Positions 1-5,499 of a stretch of DNA of 6,409 nucleotides are shown here, piece after piece. Every line of letters starts with the position of its first letter. Positions within the stretch are counted from its first letter, which is position 1. The notes below the pieces were generated by a model that was not told the origin of the DNA, made no database searches, and saw only the letters and a program-made list of their open reading frames with translations. The translations under genes and the position numbers were made by a program. The stretch is from the NCBI GenBank assembly GCA_004525335.1, contig SPCL01000119.1, forward strand, positions 1 to 6,409, written 5' to 3'. The DNA comes from Thermodesulfobacteriales bacterium. GTDB taxonomy: Bacteria > Desulfobacterota_D > UBA1144 > Nemesobacterales > UBA2774.

Positions 1-6
1 AAATTT

Positions 7-111
7 CCGGTTAGTCAGGCCCGTACGGCAGAAGATTGTGAAATCCGCCAGGCCTGGAAGGGAGCAACGGTAGCAAACCCTCCTGTGCGTTGCGGATACC
101 TGGCTAACTGG
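7..111 (+). ncRNA. ffs: Signal recognition particle RNA, small 4.5S type
   Basis: This is the RNA scaffold of the bacterial signal recognition particle. It binds Ffh and delivers ribosomes translating membrane proteins to FtsY. The apical domain IV is plain: a GGAA tetraloop at 56-59 closed by CCT/GGG (53-55 with 60-62), with the conserved AGCA of the asymmetric loop at 63-66. The ends form a long closing helix: 7-14 (CCGGTTAG) pairs with 104-111 (CTAACTGG) with one G-U pair, continued by 15-19 with 99-103. The length of about 105 nt with no Alu domain is the Gram-negative 4.5S form. TTTT at 112-115 follows the helix directly, and the dnaX ATG lies only 14 bases after the RNA. The ends are set from the helix, so the mature termini may differ by a few bases. 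The promoter must lie left of the window. Confidence 0.95.
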
Positions 112-125
112 TTTTAAGGTGATAA

Positions 126-1805
126 ATGTCCTACGTAGTTCTGGCTAGAAAGTGGAGACCCAAAACTTTTGACGACCTAATAGGCCAGGACTATATTACT
201 CAAACCCTTAAGAATGCCATTACCACAGGCAAAATTGCTCATGCATTTATACTTTCAGGACCAAGAGGTGTTGGAAAAACTTCCACCGCAAGAATAGTTG
301 CAAAAGCGCTAAATTGTATTAACGGTCCTACATCCGATCCCTGTTCAAATTGCTCATTCTGCAAAGAAATATCTGAAGGTAAATCCCTTGATGTAATGGA
401 AATAGATGCAGCGTCGCACACGGGTGTAAACGACGTGAGGGAAATAATTGAGAATATTAAGTACCTCCCAACTTCAGGGAAGAACAAGATATACATCATT
501 GATGAAGTTCATATGCTTTCTCAATCCGCCTTTAATGCCCTATTAAAAACTTTAGAAGAACCCCCTCCTCATGTGTTATTCATACTGGCTACGACAGAAG
601 TTCACAAGATACCGGTAACAATTTTATCTAGGTGTCAAAGATATGATTTCAAAAAAGTATCAGTTGATAAAATCAGGGAGCAGCTAGCCTCTATTACATC
701 AAAAGAAGAGATAAAGATCCAAGACGAAACTCTATACATTATAGCTCAAGAAGCTGACGGGAGTCTGAGAGATTCGTTAAGCTTAATGGATCAGCTGATA
801 GCCACATTTGGAACCGATATTAAACATGAAGAGGCCCTATCCGTATTAGGGATACTGGATAGAACGCTGGTTAAATCATCTCTTGAAGGCATTATAAAAA
901 AGGATCCTAAATTCTGTATTAATGTACTCAATCAGGCGATTGAAAAGGGAATAAGCCCAAAGCGATTTGCTGAGGATTTATTGAGGACACTGAGATATGC
1001 TCTATTGATTAGAACCTGTGGGAAAGAGTCGATAACGGATCTTTCAGAAGAAGATAAGACGTCTCTTTCAGAGTTGTTAAAAGATATAAGTCTAGAAACA
1101 GTAGAATCTCTTTTTAACCTTATGTTGGAAGGAGCCGAGAATATTCAGAGATCTTTTTACCCGCAAATGGCCCTTGAATTAATTTTGATTAAGCTTTCCA
1201 CCCTAGACAATATAGTCCCTGTTCAGGATATAATAAAGAAACTGGACACCTTGAGCAAAAGTATGGGCTCTTCAAAACAAACAGCTAGTCGGTTTGATGA
1301 ACCAGCACAAACTTACAGATCCGCCCCCTCACCTAAACAAGCCCCTAAATTGGCTGAGAAAATAGCGGCAACAAATATTGAGACGAAAGAAACTGCCCCT
1401 GTTCAAGCTAAAACTAAATTATCCGGCAGCAAATCAACCCAGGATTTCATTCAATTTGTAAAAACAACAAAACCTGTAATAGGAAGAAGGCTAGAGCAGG
1501 CAAATGAAATTGTTGTTGAGGGCTCAACTGTAAAAATAATCTGTGAAACTGGGTCAGCAGAATCAGATTATTTAAAAAGAAAAGAATCAGAAACTGCACT
1601 AGATACTCTTATTAAAGAATTTTTCTCTGACGACACAACATTGCACATTGAAGAAGCAAGTCTAAAAACTCCAGAAAATAATAAAACCAAAGTAGAACAA
1701 AAAGCAGAAAGAAAAGAAAAGATAAAAAATGACCCTGTCTTAAAGGAAGCAATAGATATTTTCGGCGGCAGAGTTATAAGTATAAAACCCAATAATAAGG
1801 AGTAG
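126..1805 (+). CDS. dnaX: DNA polymerase III subunit tau/gamma (clamp-loader ATPase)
   Basis: This is the ATPase and organising subunit of the sliding-clamp loader. It forms a pentamer with delta and delta-prime, loads the beta clamp and, as full-length tau, couples polymerase to DnaB helicase. The 559 residues show the family motifs in order: RPKTFDDLIGQ near the N-terminus; Walker A GPRGVGKTS at 45-53; a four-cysteine zinc module (C64, C73, C76, C79); Walker B DEVH at 126-129; sensor 1 ATTE at 155-158; the SRC arginine finger R169; and sensor 2 GSLRD at 212-216. The collar domain III covers about 240-365. A polar linker follows to about 430, then a tau-type C-terminal domain ending in the conserved IFGG at 545-548. 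The ATG at 126 is preceded by AAGGTGAT (116-123), a good match to the 16S 3' end. An A AAA AAG heptamer lies at codons 258-259. The gene ends 4 bases before ybaB. Confidence 0.97.
   Translation: MSYVVLARKWRPKTFDDLIGQDYITQTLKNAITTGKIAHAFILSGPRGVGKTSTARIVAKALNCINGPTSDPCSNCSFCKEISEGKSLDVMEIDAASHTGVNDVREIIENIKYLPTSGKNKIYIIDEVHMLSQSAFNALLKTLEEPPPHVLFILATTEVHKIPVTILSRCQRYDFKKVSVDKIREQLASITSKEEIKIQDETLYIIAQEADGSLRDSLSLMDQLIATFGTDIKHEEALSVLGILDRTLVKSSLEGIIKKDPKFCINVLNQAIEKGISPKRFAEDLLRTLRYALLIRTCGKESITDLSEEDKTSLSELLKDISLETVESLFNLMLEGAENIQRSFYPQMALELILIKLSTLDNIVPVQDIIKKLDTLSKSMGSSKQTASRFDEPAQTYRSAPSPKQAPKLAEKIAATNIETKETAPVQAKTKLSGSKSTQDFIQFVKTTKPVIGRRLEQANEIVVEGSTVKIICETGSAESDYLKRKESETALDTLIKEFFSDDTTLHIEEASLKTPENNKTKVEQKAERKEKIKNDPVLKEAIDIFGGRVISIKPNNKE
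885..910 (+). promoter_or_regulatory. Candidate -1 frameshift (slippery) site inside dnaX
   Basis: A AAA AAG occupies 896-902, with the spaces marking the zero frame (AAA codon 258, AAG codon 259). This is the same heptamer, in the same phase, as the programmed -1 frameshift in Escherichia coli dnaX. After a -1 slip the next codons are GGA, TCC and TAA (902-910), giving a 261-residue product. A GAAGG (885-889), partly complementary to the 16S 3' end, lies 6 bases before the heptamer. Against function: in E. coli the site follows domain III, whereas here the cut would fall early in domain III and remove most of the oligomerisation collar. There is also no hairpin at the usual 5-9 base distance. 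What is seen is the heptamer, its phase and the stop; that it is used is inference. Confidence 0.35.
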
Positions 1806-1809
1806 AGCT

Positions 1810-2142
1810 ATGAAATTTGGTGGCGGTGGTGGAAACATTAAGAACTTGATGAAACAGGCTAATCAGATGAAGGAAAAGATGGAAAAACTTCAAGCTGAGG
1901 CTGGCGAGAAAACGGTTGAAGCAACTTCAGGCGGAGGTATGGTAACTGTGCTTGCAAAAGCCAAGGGTGAAGTGCTATCAATCAAGATCGAGCCGGATTT
2001 ATTGCAAGACGACGATATCGAAATGCTACAAGACTTAATTACCGCAGCAGTAAACGAGGCGCTAAACCGTGGGCAGGATATAATGAAAGATGAGGTTTCC
2101 AAAGCTGCCGGCGGTATGGGTATTCCTCCCGGACTACTTTAA
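1810..2142 (+). CDS. ybaB: YbaB/EbfC family nucleoid-associated protein
   Basis: This is a small DNA-binding protein of the YbaB/EbfC family, which forms dimers that bind DNA and contribute to nucleoid organisation. The 110 residues match the usual family length. A glycine-rich start (FGGGGGN, 3-9) is followed by a charged amphipathic helix (about 10-36, KQANQMKEKMEKLQAE) and the family core, which includes SGGGMVTVLAKAKGEVLSI (40-58) and the acidic LLQDDDIEMLQDLI stretch. The C-terminus GGMGIPPGLL is typical. The ribosome site AAGGAG (1797-1802) lies inside the last codons of dnaX, 7 bases before the ATG, so the two genes are probably translated in close succession. It sits between dnaX and recR, the commonest place for this gene in bacteria. 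Its exact role in recombination or replication is not settled for the family. Confidence 0.95.
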   Translation: MKFGGGGGNIKNLMKQANQMKEKMEKLQAEAGEKTVEATSGGGMVTVLAKAKGEVLSIKIEPDLLQDDDIEMLQDLITAAVNEALNRGQDIMKDEVSKAAGGMGIPPGLL

Positions 2143-2145
2143 GAA

Positions 2146-2751
2146 ATGAGACAATCAGGGCTTCCAGAATCCATTTCCAGACTTATAGGAGAATTGGCGA
2201 AACTGCCTGGCATCGGAGAGAAGAATGCCACCAGGCTAGCGTTTCATATATTCAGGTCTCCTAAAATTTATTCTGAAAACCTTGCCCAAGCTATAATTGA
2301 AGCTAAATCCAAAGTAATCCTATGCAATCACTGCTACAACTTTGCCTCTGAATCACCTTGCTATATATGCAGCGATACAGAAAGAGACAGTTTCTCAATC
2401 TGTGTTGTAGAGGAGCCACTTGATCAGTTAGCAATAGAAAGAAGTAGAGAATTTAAGGGCAAGTATCATGTCCTGCACGGAGTAATATCCCCTATGGAAG
2501 GTGTTGGTCCTGAAGATCTCAGGATTAAAGAGCTTATTACCAGACTTGGGGAAGAAAGTATCGTAGAGGTCATTGTAGCTACCAACTTGAGCGTTGAAGG
2601 TGAAGCAACAGCATTATATCTATCAAAATTAATTAAACCCCTTGGAATTGCAGTTAGCCGTATTGCTCATGGCATACCTATGGGTGGGGATATTGAATAT
2701 ATAGACGAAATTACCCTTGGTAAAGCTATTAGAGATAGAAGACATATTTAA
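2146..2751 (+). CDS. recR: Recombination mediator protein RecR
   Basis: RecR acts with RecO (and RecF) to load RecA onto SSB-coated single-stranded DNA at gaps and stalled forks. The 201 residues are full length for the family. In order: a helix-hairpin-helix DNA-binding segment (LAKLPGIGEKNATRLAFHI, 17-35); a four-cysteine zinc finger (C60, C63, C72, C75); a Toprim domain from about 83, with VVEEP at 87-91 and a conserved ATNLSVEGEATALYL segment at 145-159; and the C-terminal signature HGIPMGGDIEYIDEITLGKA, ending in RDRRH. The ATG lies 3 bases after the ybaB stop, and no Shine-Dalgarno sequence is visible in the bases just upstream. Translation therefore probably depends on ribosomes finishing ybaB. 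Nothing looks broken or unusual in the protein. Confidence 0.97.
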   Translation: MRQSGLPESISRLIGELAKLPGIGEKNATRLAFHIFRSPKIYSENLAQAIIEAKSKVILCNHCYNFASESPCYICSDTERDSFSICVVEEPLDQLAIERSREFKGKYHVLHGVISPMEGVGPEDLRIKELITRLGEESIVEVIVATNLSVEGEATALYLSKLIKPLGIAVSRIAHGIPMGGDIEYIDEITLGKAIRDRRHI

Positions 2752-2765
2752 ACTGTGAGGAAGGT

Positions 2766-3224
2766 ATGGGAGACAAAATGCCAAGAATCGGAAGAGCATT
2801 TAATGAGCTTAAGGTAGGCGACATCTTATCAGAGAAAATGACTATAACAGAGACGCACGTCGTCAGAGCTGCCGGACTGTTTAATGATTATAATGCTCTT
2901 CATACAAATGCGCTTGATATGAAAAACGCCAGATTTGGTCAAAGAATTGTTCATGGCGCGCTCACTTTTAGCCTGATGGTAGGGGTATACAGCAAAGCAT
3001 TCCATGATACGGATATTTCAACAGTTGAGGCTTCAATCAAATTCACAGCTCCTGTATATATTAATGATACAATAACGATGGAATGGACTATCACTGAATT
3101 GGATGAAAAGCCAAAACTTAATGGCGGCCTTGTGGCGCTTACAGGCGAGATAAGAAATTCTGAAGGAACAGTGCAAGCAACCCTAGAGGCAAAAATTCTT
3201 GTAGGCAATGAAACTATTTTCTAA
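2766..3224 (+). CDS. MaoC-like hotdog-fold dehydratase/hydratase
   Basis: This 152-residue protein belongs to the MaoC / (R)-specific enoyl-CoA hydratase family, soluble single-hotdog enzymes that add water to enoyl thioesters. The key motif is FNDYNALHTN (39-48), giving the Asp41-x4-His46 pair that matches the catalytic dyad of PhaJ-type hydratases. It is followed by ARFGQRIVHGALTFSL (55-70), the usual segment shaping the active site. The substrate cannot be read from the sequence; fatty acid, polyester or secondary metabolism are all possible. The gene begins 14 bases after recR and probably shares its transcript, with no obvious functional link. The start is uncertain: ATG 2766 has GAGG (2757-2760) 5 bases upstream, while the in-frame ATG at 2778 has GGGAG (2768-2772) 5 bases upstream and would remove four residues. 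Confidence 0.85.
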   Translation: MGDKMPRIGRAFNELKVGDILSEKMTITETHVVRAAGLFNDYNALHTNALDMKNARFGQRIVHGALTFSLMVGVYSKAFHDTDISTVEASIKFTAPVYINDTITMEWTITELDEKPKLNGGLVALTGEIRNSEGTVQATLEAKILVGNETIF

Positions 3225-3261
3225 CTTTAGTTTTACAACCCTAATGTAAGTATTAAGAATC

Positions 3262-3284
3262 ATTATTAATCTGATATTAATAAT
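3262..3284. repeat. AT-only inverted repeat after the maoC-like gene
   Basis: ATTATTAAT (3262-3270) and ATTAATAAT (3276-3284) are perfect inverted repeats separated by CTGAT. The 9-bp stem has no G-C pair and is not followed by a T run, so it makes a poor intrinsic terminator. It lies 38 bases after the maoC-like stop and 39 bases before the gloA -35 box. It could be a weak transcription end or a protein-binding site upstream of the gloA promoter; neither is shown. Confidence 0.4.
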
Positions 3285-3322
3285 CTAAAACAAACCAGGT
3301 AAAAGAATCCATAGTAATCCCT

Positions 3323-3351
3323 TTGACATCATAAAAGTGCAATGCTAGTTT
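3323..3351 (+). promoter_or_regulatory. Sigma70-type promoter for gloA
   Basis: A perfect -35 box TTGACA (3323-3328) is followed after 17 bases by TAGTTT (3346-3351). The latter is only a partial -10 match but carries an extended -10 TGC directly before it (TG at 3343-3344). Transcription would start near 3358, about 34 bases before the gloA ATG. This suggests gloA is expressed separately from the dnaX-recR cluster. Confidence 0.6.
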
Positions 3352-3378
3352 ATGAATTATAATATTGCAAGAAGCAGT

Positions 3379-3385
3379 AAAGGAG
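3379..3385 (+). promoter_or_regulatory. Ribosome binding site fixing the gloA start
   Basis: AAAGGAG lies 6 bases before the ATG at 3392. It rules out the in-frame TTG at 3365, which lacks such a site and would add nine residues that family members do not have. Confidence 0.85.
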
Positions 3386-3391
3386 ACTAAA

Positions 3392-3775
3392 ATGCGCTTT
3401 TTACACACTATGATAAGAGTTGGAGATCTGGACAAATCCATGAAATTTTATACTGAAGTTTTGGGGCTAACATTCCATAGACAGACGGAATATCAGGACG
3501 GAGAATTCACTCTAGCATTCCTGGGATATGGCGGAGATTCTGAGCCGTTTCTAGAGTTGACCTATAACTGGGGAACTGAGAGTTATGATCTTGGAAATGC
3601 CTACGGACATATGGCTTTTGGTGTGGAAGATATTTATGCCACTTGTGAAAAGATAGTGGAGCTTGGGGGAAAGGTAATACGCCCTCCGGGACCTATGAAG
3701 CACGGGACGACAGTGATAGCTTTTATTGAAGATCCGGACTCATATAAGATTGAATTGATAGAGAGAAAAGAGTAA
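3392..3775 (+). CDS. gloA: Lactoylglutathione lyase (glyoxalase I)
   Basis: Glyoxalase I converts the hemithioacetal of methylglyoxal and glutathione to S-lactoylglutathione in the cytoplasm, the first step of methylglyoxal detoxification. The 127-residue product aligns by eye with E. coli GloA along its whole length: MRFLHTMIRVGDLDKSMKFY at the start, ELTYNWGTESYDLG and AYGHMAF in the middle, and GTTVIAFIEDPDSYKIELIE near the end. The four metal ligands are all present as H5, E55, H73 and E121 (E. coli H5, E56, H74, E122). The short form, without the insertions of the zinc-type human and yeast enzymes, fits the nickel/cobalt-dependent class. The start at 3392 is chosen for its ribosome site and because H5 is a ligand close to the N-terminus. 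A dedicated promoter lies upstream. No strong terminator follows. Confidence 0.94.
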   Translation: MRFLHTMIRVGDLDKSMKFYTEVLGLTFHRQTEYQDGEFTLAFLGYGGDSEPFLELTYNWGTESYDLGNAYGHMAFGVEDIYATCEKIVELGGKVIRPPGPMKHGTTVIAFIEDPDSYKIELIERKE

Positions 3776-3844
3776 ACGCTGACATTTTAAAATTAGAAGA
3801 TGATGTCCTGAAATGAATTCAAGCTACCCACCCCCCCACCTTAA

Positions 3845-3869
3845 TCCTCCCACGCATATGGGGGGAGGA
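3845..3869. repeat. GC-rich inverted repeat downstream of gloA
   Basis: TCCTCCC (3845-3851) pairs with GGGAGGA (3863-3869) around an 11-base loop. It is the strongest hairpin after gloA by GC content. GATAAAAAATGG follows on the plus strand, not a T run, so it is not a standard intrinsic terminator for gloA, although it could still slow polymerase or protect the RNA 3' end. Confidence 0.45.
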
Positions 3870-3880
3870 GATAAAAAATG

Positions 3881-3910
3881 GATTCCCGATAAAAATGTTC
3901 GGGAATGACA
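3881..3910. repeat. Palindromic intergenic repeat, copy A
   Basis: ATTCCCGA (3882-3889) and TCGGGAAT (3899-3906) form a perfect 8-bp stem with a 9-base loop, framed as G-stem-loop-stem-GACA. The layout matches copy B at 4126-4150. Short palindromes of this GATTCCCGA...TCGGGAATGAC style occur as interspersed repeats in many bacterial chromosomes. Membership in a particular family is inference from the pattern. Confidence 0.5.
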
Positions 3911-3921
3911 GATAAGAGCTA

Positions 3922-3952
3922 GATTCTGAAACGATCCCGGATCGTAGTCCGG
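3922..3952. repeat. Degenerate repeat with overlapping palindromes
   Basis: GATTCTGAA at 3922-3930 repeats exactly the left arm of copy B (4126-4134), but the right arm is missing. In its place are ACGATCC/GGATCGT (3931-3937 and 3939-3945) and the overlapping CCGGA/TCCGG (3937-3941 and 3948-3952). It reads like a decayed or interrupted member of the same repeat set. Confidence 0.35.
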
Positions 3953-4002
3953 TACATGGTTGAGGGTGGCAGGAAAAATAAATCCCTCTTTAATTTGATT
4001 AC

Positions 4003-4014
4003 AGCAAGCTTGCT
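4003..4014. repeat. Perfect 12-base palindrome
   Basis: AGCAAGCTTGCT is a perfect two-fold palindrome with no spacer. It could be a protein site or simply part of the repeat mosaic. No neighbouring gene start suggests an operator role. Confidence 0.3.
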
Positions 4015-4041
4015 TTCACGGGTAACAAGTATAGAGGATTA

Positions 4042-4078
4042 AAGTGACAATGACCGATTGCGCGCTCACTTACAATCG
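4042..4078. repeat. Two interlocked inverted repeats
   Basis: AAGTGA (4042-4047) pairs with TCACTT (4066-4071), and CGATTG (4055-4060) pairs with CAATCG (4073-4078). The pairs are interleaved in the order A-B-A'-B', so they form either two alternative hairpins or a pseudoknot-like fold. The loops would be 7, 5 and 1 bases; the single-base last loop makes a simple H-type pseudoknot strained. Confidence 0.35.
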
Positions 4079-4081
4079 TTT

Positions 4082-4096
4082 CCCTTTTATAAAGGG
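4082..4096. repeat. Short inverted repeat CCCTTT/AAAGGG
   Basis: CCCTTT (4082-4087) and AAAGGG (4091-4096) pair around TAT. Neither strand has a T run directly after the stem, so I do not call it a terminator. Confidence 0.35.
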
Positions 4097-4100
4097 GGAG

Positions 4101-4150
4101 ACAAAAAAGCAAAAACAAAAGATGAGATTCTGAATCGAGTTCAGAATGAC
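4101..4150 (-). terminator. Palindromic repeat copy B, possible rarA terminator
   Basis: ATTCTGAA (4127-4134) and TTCAGAAT (4140-4147) form a perfect 8-bp stem with a 5-base loop, with the same G...GAC frame as copy A. Read from rarA (minus strand), the hairpin begins 11 bases past the stop codon. It is followed by CTCAT and then a T-rich stretch down to 4101. The T tract is not directly at the stem foot, so termination here is plausible but weak. Confidence 0.4.
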
Positions 4151-4158
4151 TACAATTT

Positions 4159-5481
4159 TTATTTCTCATCTTTCTGACGCTTTTTCCATTTGCGGTCGAG
4201 ATACTTTTTAAGGGCGGCTTCTCGGCCGATCTCTGTCGGTTCATAGTAAATACTGTTCTTAATTTCCTCAGGAAGAAAGTCCTGTTCTATGAAGTGCTCA
4301 TCGTAGTCGTGGGAATATTTGTAGTGCTTGCCATAGCCAATGTCTTTCATAAGCTGTGTTGGCGCCGGCCGTAAATGAAACGGTATTTTCAAATTCGGCT
4401 GCTTCCTTACTTCTGCCGTTGCCTCTCCAATTGCTTTATATGAAGCGTTACTCTTTGGGCAACTGGCTAAATATGTAGCGGCCTGAGCAAGAATTATGCT
4501 GGCTTCCGGCATACCTACGTAATCCACAGCAGTAAAAGCTGCTGTTGCCAAACTTAGCGAATAAGGCTCGGCATTGCCTATATCCTCAGAGGCCAATACT
4601 ATCAACCTTCGGGCAATAAACTTTGGGTCTTCCCCAGCTTCTAACATACGTGCTAGATAATAGACAGCACCGTCGGGATCACTTCCCCTTACGCTCTTTA
4701 TGAATGCAGAGATAGTATTGTAATGCTCCTCCCCTGCCCTGTCGTATCTATAATGATGAGTCTGATATGCCTCGCGGATAGTATCACGATCAATCAGAGA
4801 CTCTCTTAAATCGGAGATATCAACCGCAACTTCAAGAGCGTTCAGCATAATGCGAGCATCCCCGCCGCTTTGTCTGATGAGCTCTTCTTTTGCCTCAGGG
4901 GTAATTGTCGTCTCGCCGATGAACTCATCTTCTTTAAAGGCTTTGTCCAATATTTTCTCTAGGTCTTTATCTGTAAGAGATTCAAGAACATAAACCCGGC
5001 ACCTGGATAAAAGTGGAGAAATAACCTCAAAAGATGGATTTTCAGTTGTAGCGCCGACAAGAACAAGTGTTCCGTTTTCAACGCTTTTAAGAAGAGCCGC
5101 CTGCTGGGATTTGTTAAAACGGTGAATCTCATCAATAAAGAGAACAGTTCTCTTCCCCATGTTTAAAGTGTCTTCAGCTTCTGAGATGATCTCTCTTAGT
5201 TCTTTAACACCTGAGGAAATAGCATTTATTTGTATAAATTGGGCATCTATCTTTGTAGCGAGCAATCTTGCAAGGGTAGTTTTCCCAGTCCCTGGAGGTC
5301 CCCAGTAGATCATTGAGCGGATATTATTACCACTTAACATCTTACGGATTACTCCGTCTTCGCCCAGCAGGTGATCCTGCCCCACAAAATCATCAAATGT
5401 TTTGGGACGCATCCTCTCTGCAAGAGGCGCTGCATCGTCAGGGGGTTTAAAAAGTGAGGGTTCTTTGGCTCTACTATCCAT
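4159..5481 (-). CDS. rarA: Replication-associated recombination protein A (RarA/MgsA AAA+ ATPase)
   Basis: This is a cytosolic AAA+ ATPase of the RarA/MgsA/WRNIP1 family, which acts at stalled or blocked replication forks and is structurally akin to clamp loaders. The 440 residues are of normal length. Seen in order: the family opening PLAERMRPKTFDDFVGQ (19-35); Walker A GPPGTGKTT (61-69); Walker B DEIH (117-120) followed by RFNKSQQAALL; sensor 1 ATTENPSF (144-151); the arginine finger region SRCR (159-162); and sensor 2 GGDAR (206-210). The C-terminal oligomerisation half contains RLIVLASEDIGNA and the YKYSHDYDEHF segment. The ATG at 5481 is the first start after an in-frame TGA upstream. 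The bases just before it lack a Shine-Dalgarno sequence, and a 40-base palindrome sits 18 bases upstream. It converges on gloA and follows the hdeD-like gene by 146 bases. Confidence 0.96.
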   Translation of the reverse strand: MDSRAKEPSLFKPPDDAAPLAERMRPKTFDDFVGQDHLLGEDGVIRKMLSGNNIRSMIYWGPPGTGKTTLARLLATKIDAQFIQINAISSGVKELREIISEAEDTLNMGKRTVLFIDEIHRFNKSQQAALLKSVENGTLVLVGATTENPSFEVISPLLSRCRVYVLESLTDKDLEKILDKAFKEDEFIGETTITPEAKEELIRQSGGDARIMLNALEVAVDISDLRESLIDRDTIREAYQTHHYRYDRAGEEHYNTISAFIKSVRGSDPDGAVYYLARMLEAGEDPKFIARRLIVLASEDIGNAEPYSLSLATAAFTAVDYVGMPEASIILAQAATYLASCPKSNASYKAIGEATAEVRKQPNLKIPFHLRPAPTQLMKDIGYGKHYKYSHDYDEHFIEQDFLPEEIKNSIYYEPTEIGREAALKKYLDRKWKKRQKDEK

Positions 5482-5499
5482 TAATATAGAGATTAGAGG

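Larger units (their letters stand above)
3776..4158. other. Non-coding convergent spacer rich in short inverted repeats
   Basis: These 383 bases separate gloA from rarA, which converge here. I see no credible gene. The region holds at least six short inverted repeats, listed separately, plus a C-rich tract at 3827-3840 (CCCACCCCCCCACC) that could pair with the G run at 3860-3865 as an alternative to the hairpin at 3845-3869. A reading frame on the minus strand (3999-4244) crosses the repeats and runs into the rarA end in another frame. It translates the palindromes as SELDSES-like peptide, a usual artefact of such repeats. The stretch looks like accumulated intergenic repeat elements in which transcription from both sides may end. 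Confidence 0.7.

Noticed and set aside
239..499. Minus-strand reading frames opposite dnaX, ybaB and the maoC-like gene
   Set aside because: They are shadows of well-recognised genes on the plus strand, with no ribosome sites or family motifs.
651..657. A6G run in dnaX as a second frameshift site
   Set aside because: The run starts at a first codon position (AAA AAA G), so it does not have the A AAA AAG phase needed for tandem -1 slippage.
928..943. TCAATC/GATTGA hairpin in dnaX as a frameshift stimulator
   Set aside because: It is 25 bases past the heptamer, far beyond the usual 5-9, and the stem is only 6 bp, so chance is the simplest reading.
1724..1732. A AAA AAT followed by TGA in the -1 frame near the end of dnaX
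   Set aside because: The phase is right, but AAT is a poor slippery codon, and the product would differ only by losing the last 24 residues. It is probably due to the A-rich linker.
3358..3363. Perfect TATAAT as the gloA -10 box
   Set aside because: No acceptable -35 lies 16-18 bases upstream, and TTGACA is 29 bases away. The extended -10 at 3346-3351 fits TTGACA with a 17-base spacer.
3365..3391. TTG at 3365 as the gloA start
   Set aside because: The strong ribosome site AAAGGAG lies inside this extension and points to ATG 3392, which also restores the usual glyoxalase I N-terminus with His5.
3827..3870. C-run and G-run as a phase-variable tract or G-quadruplex
   Set aside because: There is one G6 run with a short GG next to it, not four G tracts. 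The homopolymer is not in a promoter or gene.
3999..4244. 81-residue open reading frame on the minus strand across the spacer and the end of rarA
   Set aside because: It overlaps rarA in another frame, has no family resemblance, and its middle is the translation of palindromic repeats (SELDSES-like).
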